From: Streptomyces sp. CoH27
GTDB lineage: Bacteria > Actinomycetota > Actinomycetes > Streptomycetales > Streptomycetaceae
Assembly (NCBI RefSeq): GCF_020181035.1
Contig: NZ_JAIQYY010000019.1
Span: 10,063-74,062 of the forward strand
Reading direction: 5' to 3'
DNA: 64,000 bases
The notes under the pieces are model-generated. The model had not been told where the DNA came from, did not search any database, and saw only the letters and a program-made list of their open reading frames with translations. The translations under genes were made by a program, and so were the position numbers. This document shows positions 26,170 to 35,198 of the stretch, in pieces; the first letter of the stretch is position 1; each line of letters opens with the position of its first letter.

Positions 26170-27252
26170 TTACGGAAGCGTGGCTCCCTCGGCGTTCAGC
26201 GCCGCCGGCACCGGCTGGAAGAAGGTCTCGCCGCCGGACGTGCAGTCACCGCTGCCGCCCGAGGTCAGCCCGATCGCAGCGTCGCCGTCGAAGAGCGCGC
26301 CACCGCTGTCCCCGGGCTCCGCGCACACATTGGTGTCGATGAGCCCGGAGACAGAGCCCTCCTGGTAGTTCACGGTCGCGTCGAGCCCGGTGACCGTGCC
26401 GCCATGGAGACCCGAGGTGCTGCCGCTGCGCTGGACCGACTCACCGACGTAGGCGTCGGCGGCGTGGGTGATCTGCTGGCTGCTGCCGTCGTAGAGGTCG
26501 ACGACGCTGGAGTGGTCGCTGCTCGCGTCGTCGTACTGGACCAGGGCGTAGTCGGTGCCGGGGAACTGTGAGTCGATGGTCTGGCCCACCTCGCCGCCGC
26601 CCTGGGAGTCGGACCACGTCGAGGAGGCGTTGCCGCAGTGCCCGGCGGTGAGGAAGTACGGCGCTCCGTTCACCGTGACGTTGAACCCGAGGGAGCAGCG
26701 CACACCGCTGCCCCAGATGGCGTCGCCGTCCGCGATGAGTGGCTTGAACGCGGAGGCGGCGCGACGTACGACGACCTTGTCTCCGAGCGCGCCGACCACG
26801 GTGTTCAACAGGGTGCGCTTGGCTCCGGTGACCGTCGGGTCGACGGTCACGACCACCTTGTCCTGACGGGGGTCGATCGACCAGGCGGTGCCGGCGATCC
26901 GTGCCCGCTGGGTCAACGCGCCCAGCACGCCGCGCAGCTGGGCAGTGGAGTAGCGCACGGTTCTGGGTACGGCGCCGGTGCCGCGGACCTGGTCGGCCAC
27001 GGACCGGTCGGTGATGTTGACGACGAACCGGTGGGCCGCGGCGTCGTAGTAGGAGCCGGCGGCGCGGTCGCCCAGTCGTGCGACGAGGGCGGCGGCGGAC
27101 GCGGCACGGACGGCGGCCGGGGTGGCCGCGGCGGAAGCGGGGGCGGCCGTGGCCGAGCCGGCACCGGGGAGCAGGGCCGCGCCGGCCATGAGAACCGCGA
27201 CGCTCGCTCCGGTGAGCGAGCGGGTGGTGAGAGCTGTTCGGCGTTGCGCCAT
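26170..27252 (-). CDS. Secreted streptogrisin-type serine protease (S1)
   Basis: 360-residue preproprotein. A Sec or Tat-like signal (residues 1-40) is followed by a propeptide (about 45-165) that guides folding in this family and a chymotrypsin-fold mature enzyme beginning near IADGDAIWGSG. The catalytic triad is visible: His in LTAGHC near 204, Asp in TDYALVQY near 233 and Ser in PGDSGGALF near 313. GGAGG precedes the chosen ATG by 6 nt. Extracellular protein degradation is expected. Monocistronic with its own terminator. Confidence 0.94.
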   Translation of the reverse strand: MAQRRTALTTRSLTGASVAVLMAGAALLPGAGSATAAPASAAATPAAVRAASAAALVARLGDRAAGSYYDAAAHRFVVNITDRSVADQVRGTGAVPRTVRYSTAQLRGVLGALTQRARIAGTAWSIDPRQDKVVVTVDPTVTGAKRTLLNTVVGALGDKVVVRRAASAFKPLIADGDAIWGSGVRCSLGFNVTVNGAPYFLTAGHCGNASSTWSDSQGGGEVGQTIDSQFPGTDYALVQYDDASSDHSSVVDLYDGSSQQITHAADAYVGESVQRSGSTSGLHGGTVTGLDATVNYQEGSVSGLIDTNVCAEPGDSGGALFDGDAAIGLTSGGSGDCTSGGETFFQPVPAALNAEGATLP

Positions 27253-27727
27253 GTGAAGCCTCCAGTGGGGGTTGCCCCGCCCGCTCGACGGGTCGGGGCC
27301 GGAGGGATGACAGACACGGGTACGCCCCGACCCCTGAGGATCCAGTCGTGCCCATGCCAAACGCCGACGAGTATGGCGATGCGCTCACGCCACAACAAGG
27401 AAGGAATCCGGCCGGGCATCCGGTACGGCGGACAGCCGATCAGCGCCGCCATCTCTGCACTCCGCACCTTCGGCCCGATGTCCGGTCTCACGCACGGTGG
27501 CCGTCCGCACATCCGCCGCCCACGCTCGGTTCACCCATGGCTGGCCGGTACATATCGATTCCGTCCGGAATCCGGACCAGCCGTCCTTGTTTTAGAGCAC
27601 TCTTGGCTCATCGATGACCGACGCGGCCAGAGCGTCGGCTCGGGACATCACCCGGGGCCGTGCCACGGACCCGGCAACGGGTCGGACTCCCCGGTGAGTT
27701 GCCCCTCCCGCTCGCCGGTCTCCGGTG
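27253..27727. other. Gene-free region upstream of the protease
   Basis: 475 bp with the presumed promoter of the protease gene close to 27253. No open frame here has a ribosome site or family resemblance. I see no clear promoter match. Confidence 0.4.
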
Positions 27728-28369
27728 CTACTGGTGCACACGGTCGCCGCGGCCCACTCCCGCCCGGTCGCGACGCGGCCAGGGGAGCAGCGCCGGAACA
27801 CGGGCGCGGTAGGCCTCGTAGGCCGCACCGAACCGGCCGGCCATCAGCCGGTCCTCGGCCCTGACCCGCAGCAGCAGCCACGGAACGGCGACTATGAGGA
27901 CCGCGGTCCAGACGCCGAAGCCGCAGGCCAGCATGCCGCCGATGACGAGGCCGAGCAGCCCCGTGTAGATGGGATGGCGAACCAGGCCGTACGGACCGTC
28001 CGTGCGCAGTTCATGGTGCTCCCGGACCGTCGGAACGCTGGCCCACATCGTGCCCAGCACCCAGCGGGCCCACAGCAGCAGGGCGGTCGAGGCGACGGCG
28101 AGCGCGGCGCCCAGCAGGGCCAGCTCGGGCTGCCAGTACCGCAGATGCCGCCAGAAGTCCCGGGAGTTTTCGAGCAGCACCGAGACCACGTAGGCACCAG
28201 CGATCAGGAGAATCCGGCGCGGCAACGTACGACGCTGCCCGCGCCACCAGCCGCGCACGCCGGCGTGACTCTTCGCGCCGAAGTAGAGCGCGCCCGCTAT
28301 CCAGGCCGCATAAAAGATCAGGACACAGATTCCGATGAGTACGCCGAGCGCCGAGTGGAGCGATCCCAT
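27728..28369 (-). CDS. Isoprenylcysteine carboxyl methyltransferase-like membrane protein
   Basis: 213 residues with five or six membrane segments. The C-terminal half carries the ICMT/PEMT signature DGPYGLVRHPIYTGLL near residue 125 and RVRAEDRLMAGRFGAAYEAY near 170, which form the SAM-binding part. Bacterial members methylate varied small molecules or lipids. The gene is monocistronic. Substrate unknown. Confidence 0.85.
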   Translation of the reverse strand: MGSLHSALGVLIGICVLIFYAAWIAGALYFGAKSHAGVRGWWRGQRRTLPRRILLIAGAYVVSVLLENSRDFWRHLRYWQPELALLGAALAVASTALLLWARWVLGTMWASVPTVREHHELRTDGPYGLVRHPIYTGLLGLVIGGMLACGFGVWTAVLIVAVPWLLLRVRAEDRLMAGRFGAAYEAYRARVPALLPWPRRDRAGVGRGDRVHQ

Positions 28370-28434
28370 GACTCAAGACTGCTCCGCGGACACCATGGAT
28401 CACCACCACCCACGGGTCGATGGACATGGCCTCA

Positions 28435-28462
28435 CCCCTCTCCACCCCAGGATGGAGAGGGG
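28435..28462. other. Isolated 10-bp hairpin
   Basis: CCCCTCTCCA/TGGAGAGGGG form a perfect 10-bp stem with an 8-nt loop in the intergenic region upstream of the ICMT-like gene. No recognised gene ends here, so it may terminate a decayed transcript from the 28.6-29.0 kb region. Confidence 0.45.
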
Positions 28463-28688
28463 CCACCTGTACGGAATCCGCGACCGGAATTCAGCACCTG
28501 TGACCGTCGGGCGAAAAATGTGCAATTCACGCACCGGAACACACGGGAACGCGCCGATATAATCGGCGCAGACAGGACGAGTGCATGACCGAGCCTGGAA
28601 GTGGACAAGAAAGCGCCACTCCGGCTGATGGCGAGTGAAGTAGAGGCTGTGAAGAAGGCGCCGATTCGTCACTCATGCGACTGGCGTT

Positions 28689-28904
28689 ATGCGCATCGCG
28701 GAATTGAAGGCCAGGGGCGCGAAGATCCTCGATGTCACCTCTGTCCCGTACGAAAAGGTGGCCAAGAACGAGAAGCCTTCCGGGGCCGGCCTCAAGAGGC
28801 TGCAATACGGCAGCACCTGCATCTGGGTGGACTGCACGGGAACGGGAACGGGAACGGGCACGCACGACTTCCAAGGCGTGACCAATGGATTCCGTGACCA
28901 ATAG
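28689..28904 (+). pseudogene. Possible small gene broken by a 16-bp duplication
   Basis: A 71-codon frame, MRIAELKARGAKILDVTSV onward, contains a Thr-Gly run and ends at a TAG created inside a direct repeat. GTGACCAATGGATTC (28878) and GTGACCAATAGATTC (28894) are 16 bp apart; deleting one copy would let the frame continue through RFIETYNGDEYEAAAYDEID to about 28990. No ribosome site is seen and I recognise no family. Base composition is less GC-rich than the neighbours. Either a decayed foreign gene or a spurious frame. Confidence 0.35.
28836..28859. repeat. Hexanucleotide microsatellite (ACGGGA)4
   Basis: Three ACGGGA units and one ACGGGC in direct succession, encoding Thr-Gly repeats in the small plus-strand frame. 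Being a multiple of three, copy number change would not shift the frame. Confidence 0.8.
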
Positions 28905-28908
28905 ATTC
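28878..28908. repeat. 15-bp direct repeat offset by 16 bp
   Basis: GTGACCAATGGATTC and GTGACCAATAGATTC differ at one position and are adjacent. The second copy supplies the in-frame TAG that ends the small frame starting at 28689. Confidence 0.75.
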
Positions 28909-29075
28909 ATCGAGACGTACAACGGCGATGAGTACGAGGCGGCGGCGTACGACGAGATCGACCGCGTCGAATGCGGCTGGTACCGAACTACTAGCCGCTC
29001 GGCACCGGTGATACCGGGAGCCCGCGCCCAGCCCGGGTGCGGGCTCCGTCCCTTCTTCGGTCGCCGTCGTCCCGG

Positions 29076-29645
29076 CTATCGAGCGACCCGGGGCCGCATG
29101 ATGAGGGCCGCGACGTAATACGCGCACGGCGTCGGTCCAGGGTTGGCGTAGCCGTGGACGACATCGGCGGCGAAGTACACCGAGTCCCCGATGCCGAGGT
29201 CCACGGCACGTTCGGCGAGCGTGAGGCGCAGAGTGCCGGATTCCACGACGACGAACTCGTGTGAGCCGGACGCGTAGGCGGGGAACTCACCGGCGTCACA
29301 GCGTGGGGGCAGGACCGTGCGGATCCACTCGAAGTTCACGCCGGGCACCACCGGGGTCAGGATCGTCCGTCGCCAGCGACCCGGCTCCTCGACGGTGTCC
29401 TGATCGGCGGCGCGGCGCACGATCACGCGCAGATCCTGCGGCTCGGCCACCAACTCGGCGAGCGGTACACCCAAACCGTCCGCGATGCGCGCGAGCACGA
29501 CGACGGTGGGCGCCTTCTGACCACGCTCGACCGACGACAGCATGCTCACGCTCACCTCAGCCGCGTCGGCCAACTGCTGCAGAGTCAGGCCGAGTCCATG
29601 CCGCGCCTTCTGCACACGGCCACCCAGGGTCACGAGATCCAGCAT
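29076..29645 (-). CDS. XRE-family regulator with C-terminal cupin domain
   Basis: 189 residues: a Cro/C1-type helix-turn-helix at 8-62 (VQKARHGLGLTLQQLADAAE, VSMLSSVERGQKAPTV) and a cupin ligand-binding domain at about 105-180 (GSHEFVVVESGTLRL, YFAADVVHGYANP). The class often represses a neighbouring detoxification or amine-metabolism gene. The start is near AGAGGA but spacing is tight, so the GTG a few codons later is possible. Divergent from the PAT-like acetyltransferase across an inverted repeat. Confidence 0.88.
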   Translation of the reverse strand: MLDLVTLGGRVQKARHGLGLTLQQLADAAEVSVSMLSSVERGQKAPTVVVLARIADGLGVPLAELVAEPQDLRVIVRRAADQDTVEEPGRWRRTILTPVVPGVNFEWIRTVLPPRCDAGEFPAYASGSHEFVVVESGTLRLTLAERAVDLGIGDSVYFAADVVHGYANPGPTPCAYYVAALIMRPRVAR

Positions 29646-29647
29646 TC

Positions 29648-29678
29648 CTCTATAATAACTACGTATTTCACTATAGAG
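29648..29678. promoter_or_regulatory. Divergent promoter/operator with inverted repeat
   Basis: CTCTATA (29648-29654) and TATAGAG (29672-29678) form a perfect inverted repeat around a 17-bp AT-rich spacer that also contains TATAATAACTACGTATT. The whole 46-bp gap between the XRE-cupin and acetyltransferase starts is unusually AT-rich and must hold both promoters, so this is the likely autoregulatory operator. Confidence 0.6.
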
Positions 29679-29691
29679 AAAGAAGGCCCTG

Positions 29692-30237
29692 ATGGCAGCT
29701 CCCGCACCGGTCGTCCGCCCGGCCACCCCGTCCGACCTCAGGGCCGTTGCCGACATCTACACGCACTACGTCCGCCACAGCGTCGCCACCTTCGAGGAGA
29801 CCCCGCCGGCCGTCGCCCACTGGGAGGGACGGCTGACGGACCTGAGGGCGCGGGAACTGCCCTTCCTCGTCGCCGAGTCGGACGGTGCGGTGACCGGCTT
29901 CGCGTACGCGTCTCCCTGGCGTCCGAAGCCGGCGTACCGGCACACGGTGGAGGACACCGTCTACCTCGCGCCCGACGCCACCGGACAGGGGCTGGGCACG
30001 GCGCTGCTGGAGGCGGTCATCACAGCCTGCGCCCGGGCCGGCATGCGCCAGATGATCGCCGTCATCGCCGACACCGGCAGCGACGCCTCCCGCGCCCTGC
30101 ACCGCCGCTCCGGCTTCACCGACGCCGGCCACCTCGTGCGGGTCGGCCACAAGCACGGCCGCTGGATCGACACCTTCCTCATGCAGCGGGCGCTCACCAA
30201 GCAGGCAGACGGGTCCGCTGAGGCCCGAATACGCTGA
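29692..30237 (+). CDS. GNAT acetyltransferase of the phosphinothricin acetyltransferase type
   Basis: 181 residues resembling PAT/Bar and YncA enzymes: the start VVRPATPSDLRAVADIYTHY, the YASPWRPKPAYRHTVEDTVY block, the acetyl-CoA loop GQGLGTALLEAVI near residue 105, and VGHKHGRWIDTFLMQ near the end. Such enzymes acetylate phosphinothricin, methionine sulfoximine or related amino-acid analogues. Its regulator is the divergent XRE-cupin gene. The exact substrate cannot be told. Confidence 0.9.
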   Translation: MAAPAPVVRPATPSDLRAVADIYTHYVRHSVATFEETPPAVAHWEGRLTDLRARELPFLVAESDGAVTGFAYASPWRPKPAYRHTVEDTVYLAPDATGQGLGTALLEAVITACARAGMRQMIAVIADTGSDASRALHRRSGFTDAGHLVRVGHKHGRWIDTFLMQRALTKQADGSAEARIR

Positions 30238-30256
30238 GATCGTCGCCGCCGGCCCG

Positions 30257-30508
30257 ATGGCCGACGGCGGCCGGCGCACCGTGGTGGCCGACTGCGAGGA
30301 GGTCCACCACGTTGCCTCGCCCATCCTGGCCGTCCAGCCCGGGAACCCCGGCGAGCTGATGGTCCGTGCTGATCTCGTCGTTCGCGGCGGTCGGCTACAC
30401 GCCGAAAGCCGGGGCCGAGTCACCGGAGCGGTGCTCCATCGCGTCGGTCACGACGGCAGCCGGTGTGCGCTGGAGGTCACCGCGGTCCTCGGCCGGCCCG
30501 GAGGGTGA
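30257..30508 (+). CDS. Hypothetical small protein or fragment
   Basis: 83 codons with good G/C third-position bias directly after the acetyltransferase, encoding GGRRTVVADCEEVHHVASP and a strand-rich remainder (MVRADLVVRGGRLHAES). No ribosome site is clear and the frame reads open upstream of the ATG into the acetyltransferase 3' end. I recognise no family. It may be the end of a truncated gene. Confidence 0.35.
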   Translation: MADGGRRTVVADCEEVHHVASPILAVQPGNPGELMVRADLVVRGGRLHAESRGRVTGAVLHRVGHDGSRCALEVTAVLGRPGG

Positions 30509-30526
30509 GCCGTACACAGGACGGTC

Positions 30527-31504
30527 TCAGCCCCGCAACGCGAACGCCTCGACGATGTCGCCGTGCCCGGCTCCGGTCGCCAGCAGCAGCCGGAGCAGCA
30601 CCCGGGCCTTGTACGGGTCGAGGAAGCCGCCGTCGATCAGTCCGCGGCGCCGCAGGTCCGTCTCCGAACCGGGCGCGCTGTAGGTGTGCCGCAGGACCGA
30701 ACCGCTCCCGGTGCGCGAGGTCAGTACGACGGGCAGGTGCTCGGCCAGTGCGCCGAGCCGTGGCGCGAGCACGTCCGGTACGTGGCCGACACCGAAACCC
30801 GCCACGACCAGGCCCTGGTGCGTGGCCTCAAGGCCGTGGAGCTGAGTGCCGTCGTCGTCCAGGGTGACCACGTGCAGGGCGACACGGGCGGCCTGGAGCC
30901 GCTCCCGGTCGATCCCGGCCGGCAGCGGCTCGTGCCGGGGCGGAGCCAGAAGCATCCGCACCCGGCCCTCGACGACGTGCCCGAGCGGACCGGCGCTCGG
31001 CGAGGCGAAGGTCGCGGGGCTCGTACTGTGCGTCTTGCGTACCCATCGAGCCGCGTGCACCTCGTCGTTGAGGACGACCAGCGCACCCGCCCCATGGGTG
31101 TCCCGCGCCGCGGCGACGCGCACCGCGGCGAGGACGTTGGCCGGCCCGTCCGCCCCCGCCATGGCCGGCTGTCGCATCGCACCGGTCAGCACGAACGGCG
31201 CCTCGTGCGGCCACACCAGGTCGACCAGGAACGCCGTCTCCTCCAGGGTGTCGGTGCCCTGTGTGACGACGACGCCGTCCGCGCCCTCGGCCACGGCCCG
31301 CGAGGCCACGTCGACGACGTCGAGGATCTGTGCCAAGGTGAGGCTTCCGCTGGGCACGGCCCGCACGTCCCTCACCTCCAGAGGGATTCCCAGGTCCGCC
31401 AGGCCCGGCACGGCCGCGGTGATCTCGGCACCGGTCAGCCGCGCTCCCTGGGTCCTGCCCGCCACCGAGATCGTGCCCCCGAGCGCCAGCAGTACGACAC
31501 CCAA
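30527..31504 (-). CDS. L-asparaginase
   Basis: About 325 residues. The first catalytic Thr lies in LLALGGTIS close to the start and the second in VTQGTDTLEETAF near residue 80, the two signature motifs of bacterial asparaginase/glutaminase-like enzymes; ALVVLNDEVHAARWVRKTHS near 155 is also conserved. It hydrolyses asparagine to aspartate and ammonia. I choose the TTG at 31504, preceded by AGGGGGCGG, because the motif should be within the first dozen residues; the frame is open upstream to 31561. No signal peptide, so cytosolic. Confidence 0.9.
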   Translation of the reverse strand: MGVVLLALGGTISVAGRTQGARLTGAEITAAVPGLADLGIPLEVRDVRAVPSGSLTLAQILDVVDVASRAVAEGADGVVVTQGTDTLEETAFLVDLVWPHEAPFVLTGAMRQPAMAGADGPANVLAAVRVAAARDTHGAGALVVLNDEVHAARWVRKTHSTSPATFASPSAGPLGHVVEGRVRMLLAPPRHEPLPAGIDRERLQAARVALHVVTLDDDGTQLHGLEATHQGLVVAGFGVGHVPDVLAPRLGALAEHLPVVLTSRTGSGSVLRHTYSAPGSETDLRRRGLIDGGFLDPYKARVLLRLLLATGAGHGDIVEAFALRG

Positions 31505-31684
31505 CGCCCGCCCCCTTGCCTCGCGTTCGGCCCGGCGGATCCCCGCGGGGCCACGGCCCAACCTACAAGGCCGCCCTGAGCGCCCGCAGTCGGGCAGGGG
31601 CCGCGAACCATGCCATGGGGTTGTTTCTCAGTGCCGCGTCAGGGGAGTTGGCGGGGCCGCCGTCAGCTGGAACGGACCTCAGCC

Positions 31685-31819
31685 GCCGGGCTCACGGAGT
31701 TGTACACCACGACGGTCTTCGGTTCGCCACGGGACGTGACGCTCGACGAGATCGCCATCCGGACGTTCCTCCCGGAGGATCCGGGCACGGCGGCCAGGAT
31801 GCGGGAGGCGACGGCCTGA
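31685..31819 (+). pseudogene. C-terminal remnant, probably of a short-chain dehydrogenase
   Basis: The plus-strand segment TELYTTTVFGSPRDVTLDEI followed by AIRTFLPED looks like the end of an SDR-type oxidoreductase. Upstream sequence has no matching start or Rossmann motif, so only the 3' end survives. The family call rests on one segment. The rest of 31505-31894 holds nothing else I can recognise. Confidence 0.35.
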
Positions 31820-31894
31820 TCCCGCGATCCGCCTGCCCAGGGATGCCTGCGCGCGGCACGAACTCGTCCGCGACGAGGCGGGACGCGGCGGCGG

Positions 31895-33160
31895 TCACGG
31901 CGTGGTCCGCGGTCCGCCGCCCGCCAGGAAGGCCAGGGCCACAGAGGCGTGACAGGCGATGCCCGTGGCGAGCACGTCCTCGTCGACGGTCATGCGGGGC
32001 GAGTGGAGTGCCGGGGCCTCGTCCGGGGTCACGCCCGGCGGGCACACGCCGAGGAAGGCCAGGGCGCCGGGAACGGCCTGGAGGACGTAGGAGAAGTCCT
32101 CGGCCGTCATCTGGGTGGCCGGCAGCACGCCCACCGCCGCTGCACCGAGCGTCTCCTCGGCCGTGCGCAGCACGAAGTCGGTGAAGCGGGGGTCGTTGAC
32201 GGTGATCGGGTAGCCCGGCACGACGGTCGCCTCGGCCTGTGCTCCGTGCGCGGCGGCCACACCCCGGGCCACCCTGGCGATCGCCTCGTGCATCCGCTGC
32301 CTCGTGGACTCGGACACGGTGCGCAGGGTACCGCCGAGTTCCGCGGTGTCCGGGATGACGCCCGTGGCGGTGCCCGCGGTCAGCTGCGTCACGCTGAGGA
32401 CGGCCTGGTCGTCGGCGGACAGGCCACGGGTGACCGTCGTCTGCAGGGCGAGGACGATCTCGCAGGCCGCGGGTACCGGGTCGCAGGCGGTGTGCGGCGC
32501 CGAGGCATGGCCGCCGCGCCCGCGGACGACGACCCGGAACCGGTCGGAGGCCGCCAGCTGAGGTCCTGGGCGCAGCCGCACTGCGCCGGCGGGCAGGTTG
32601 GGGTGCACATGGAGGGCGAATGCGGCGTCGGCTCTGCGTCCGGACGCCTCCAGCACGCCCTCCTCGATCATGTGGCGGGCGCCGTGCTGCCCCTCCTCGC
32701 CGGGCTGGAACATGAACACGACGCGTCCGGCGATCCGTTCGCGCCGCGAGGCAAGCAGTCGGGCGGCGCCCACCAGCATCGCCATGTGGGTGTCGTGCCC
32801 GCATGCGTGCATGAGCCCGGGAGTGCGTGAGGCGAACGGCGCTCCGGTCTCCTCGGTGACCGGCAGGGCGTCCATGTCGGCGCGCAGCAGAATGCTTGGT
32901 CCGTCGGACGGTCCGGCGAGGACGGCGGTGACGGAGGACAGCGCACGGCCGGTACGGATCTGCAGGCCGAGGCCGTCGAGCGCGTCCAGTACGAGGCGCT
33001 GTGTGTCCGGCAGATCGAGGCCCAGCTCGGGACCTGCGTGCAGGGCGCGGCGCAGGGCGACCGCGTCGGGGGCCAGGCGGCGGGCCTCGTCGAGGAGGGA
33101 TCCGGCGGCGGCTTCCCGCGGGGACGGGGCATCGTACGAAGGCGGGGGCGGAGGCGTCAT
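31895..33160 (-). CDS. M20 family metallopeptidase/amidohydrolase
   Basis: 421 residues of the hippurate hydrolase/N-acyl-amino-acid amidohydrolase type. LRADMDALPVTEETG precedes the metal motif HACGHDTHMAML near residue 120, with FMFQPGEEGQHGARHM near 150 and the dimerisation-domain motif GRGGHASAPH near 205. It should hydrolyse an amide bond of N-acyl or N-benzoyl amino acids using two metal ions. AAGGAG lies 9 nt before the ATG. Cytosolic. No operon partner; it is followed on the same strand by a decayed gene upstream. Confidence 0.92.
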   Translation of the reverse strand: MTPPPPPSYDAPSPREAAAGSLLDEARRLAPDAVALRRALHAGPELGLDLPDTQRLVLDALDGLGLQIRTGRALSSVTAVLAGPSDGPSILLRADMDALPVTEETGAPFASRTPGLMHACGHDTHMAMLVGAARLLASRRERIAGRVVFMFQPGEEGQHGARHMIEEGVLEASGRRADAAFALHVHPNLPAGAVRLRPGPQLAASDRFRVVVRGRGGHASAPHTACDPVPAACEIVLALQTTVTRGLSADDQAVLSVTQLTAGTATGVIPDTAELGGTLRTVSESTRQRMHEAIARVARGVAAAHGAQAEATVVPGYPITVNDPRFTDFVLRTAEETLGAAAVGVLPATQMTAEDFSYVLQAVPGALAFLGVCPPGVTPDEAPALHSPRMTVDEDVLATGIACHASVALAFLAGGGPRTTP

Positions 33161-33307
33161 ACGGGCGTTCTCCTTCCCGGGCCCGGACCGGACAGAGCCC
33201 GGGGATCCGGTCCGCCGAATCCGGACGGGGCGCCGTATCGACAGGATGGCGGACTCCTCCTGCTGCCCAGGGGGCCGACGCGCCGACATGCTGACAGGTG
33301 TACCCCT

Positions 33308-34085
33308 CTACGGCGCGGTCAAGGCCGACCGCGTGTTCTCGGGGGCCCGGCCCGCGGCGGCGGAGGCCATGGGGCCGACGGCTGCCAGGAGTGCTTCGGC
33401 CGTCGCCGGGTCGGCCGGCAGGAACGCCTCCGGTTTCAGCTCGGCGAGTGTCACGTCGACGGCGGTGGCCGAAGGTCGTCACAGTTGTCATCAGGCGCAG
33501 TTCGCCGTACGAGGAGCGCAGGTGGAGCGGAACCGCGAATCCGAGGGGCGCGGCGGACGGCTCCAGATGGGCGACGTATCCGGCGAGCTCGGCGTGCAGG
33601 TCTTCCCGGTGGCCGAGGCGCGCCAGGATGTGCTGCCCCCATTCGGCGCGGTTCCCGATACGGGGAGCCAGGCCGTGGGGATGCAGCGCGAGGCGGTGGA
33701 TGTTGGCTCCCGGGCCCACCAGTTCGGCGGCCGCGCCCTCGGTGATCAGGTCGAAGGCGGTGTCTGCGGCGATCAGGTCACCGGCTCGGTCCACCCCGGT
33801 GCCGGATACGGCAGATGCCCGCGCAGGATGTGGTCGAGCGCCGTGCGCACCGGGGCCGGCGCCGGTTCGTCGAGCGAGCTTTCGGGGTAGGCGGGCGCGT
33901 ATCCGGCGGCCGGCAGCAGCTCGTTGCGCTCCCGCAGCGGCAGTTCCAGCGACTCGGCCAGGCGCACGATCATGTTCCGGCCGGGGACGGACCTGCCGGA
34001 CTCGATGAAACTGAGATACCGCTGGGTGGTGCCGGCCCGCAGCGCCAGGTCGAGCCGGCTGAGATGACGACGGGCGTCCGGTCCG
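33308..34085 (-). pseudogene. Frameshifted XRE regulator with MmyB-like ligand-binding domain
   Basis: Blocks in order on the minus strand: SRLDLALRAGTTQRYLSFIE (helix-turn-helix), MIVRLAESLELPLRERNELL, AAGYAPAYPE, then after a frameshift near 33795 DLIAADTAFDLITEGAAAEL and HILARLGHREDLHAELAGYV, then after a second shift near 33475 VDVTLAELKPEAFLPADP, ending at TAG 33308. The first 15 or so residues are lost at a junction with the GMC remnant. Intact relatives are single proteins of about 280 residues, so this is a clear pseudogene. Confidence 0.8.
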
Positions 34086-35025
34086 CCCGCTGCGCCCAGG
34101 CGAGGAGCTCCGTGTCGTCGGCATCCGGGTCCGGCGCGTCACTGTACGGCCCCGTCACGAGATCGGCCACGGCCGGCTGCGCCGCAATCTCCAAGGCGAT
34201 CCGTGTCCCGGCGACGATGCCGTCCCGGTCCTCGGCCGTCGTCAGCCAGTTGTGCACGATCCGGGGCGCGGCGTCCGGGCGCGGGGAGCGCAGGGTCACC
34301 GCGCCGCGGCTGGTCGGGGCGAGCACGCACGGGCCGATGGCGAGGGCGTGCTCCGTGACCGGGCCGCGGCCCTCCTGATGGAAGGGCACGGGGGCGGCGT
34401 GGAACTGCAGGTCCGGGGCGTCCAGGCCGTCCCGGCCGCGGAAGAACCCGCCGGCCTCGGCGAGGTTGGAGGTCAGCGGGCAGCGCCCCTCGGTCTGTGG
34501 CAGCGCGGCGCTCTGCGGCCTCGCGCGCTGGTCAGGGACTGGGTATCGACGCGGAAGTTCAGCAGCACCATGTAGTGGCCCTGCAGACCCTGACCGACCG
34601 GCACCTCGCGTACGAAGCCGATGCCGAGGGCGGACAGGCCGGCGGCGGGGCCGATCCCGGACAGCATCAGCAGCTTCGGGGACTCGTAGGCACCCGCGGA
34701 CAGGATCACCTCGCGCTCGGCGCGGACCACATCGACGGCCCCGCCGCGCTCCACCGCCACGCCGGTCGCCCGGCCGCCGTCGACGACGCCGCGGTGGGCG
34801 CGGGCCGAGGCGAGCACGGTGAGGTCAGGCCGTTCCAGACCGGGGTGCAGAACGCGCCCTCGCCGCGCTCGCTGTCCTCGGCGCGCCGGAAGTACGGCAA
34901 CATCTCGTCGTACGACCACCCCGTGGTCCCGGCCGCGGCCCAGCCGTCGAGTCGAGGTCCCCGTCGAGGCCGGACTTGAACAACTGGGGGAAGGTGGCCG
35001 GGACATGGATCTCCGTGGCGGTGTC
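34084..35025 (-). pseudogene. Decayed GMC-family oxidoreductase (choline dehydrogenase type)
   Basis: Fragments in three frames: HVPATFPQLFKSGLDGDLDS joined directly to GWAAAGTTGWSYDEMLPYFR (internal deletion), EVILSAGAYESPKLLMLSGI, PLTSNLAEAGGFFRGRDGLD, then GPCVLAPTSRGAVTLRSPRP and a truncated end fused to the XRE remnant. The FAD-binding N-terminus and the catalytic His-containing C-terminus are missing. The block order matches GMC flavoenzymes of about 520 residues. Confidence 0.8.
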
Positions 35026-35198
35026 GGGCCGCCCGCCTCGGCGTTTCTGAAAAGGCGCTTTCACGCCTGTCCGGTGGCACTCGAAGACCTCCGTGGCTCT
35101 CCAGCACCGTGCCGTGCCGAGTGCGCCGTATGCGCTCGCGTCTCGCCGCAGCCCTCGGCGCGCGCCCGAGGAACAGGAACTGACCTGCTGCGCGCGGT

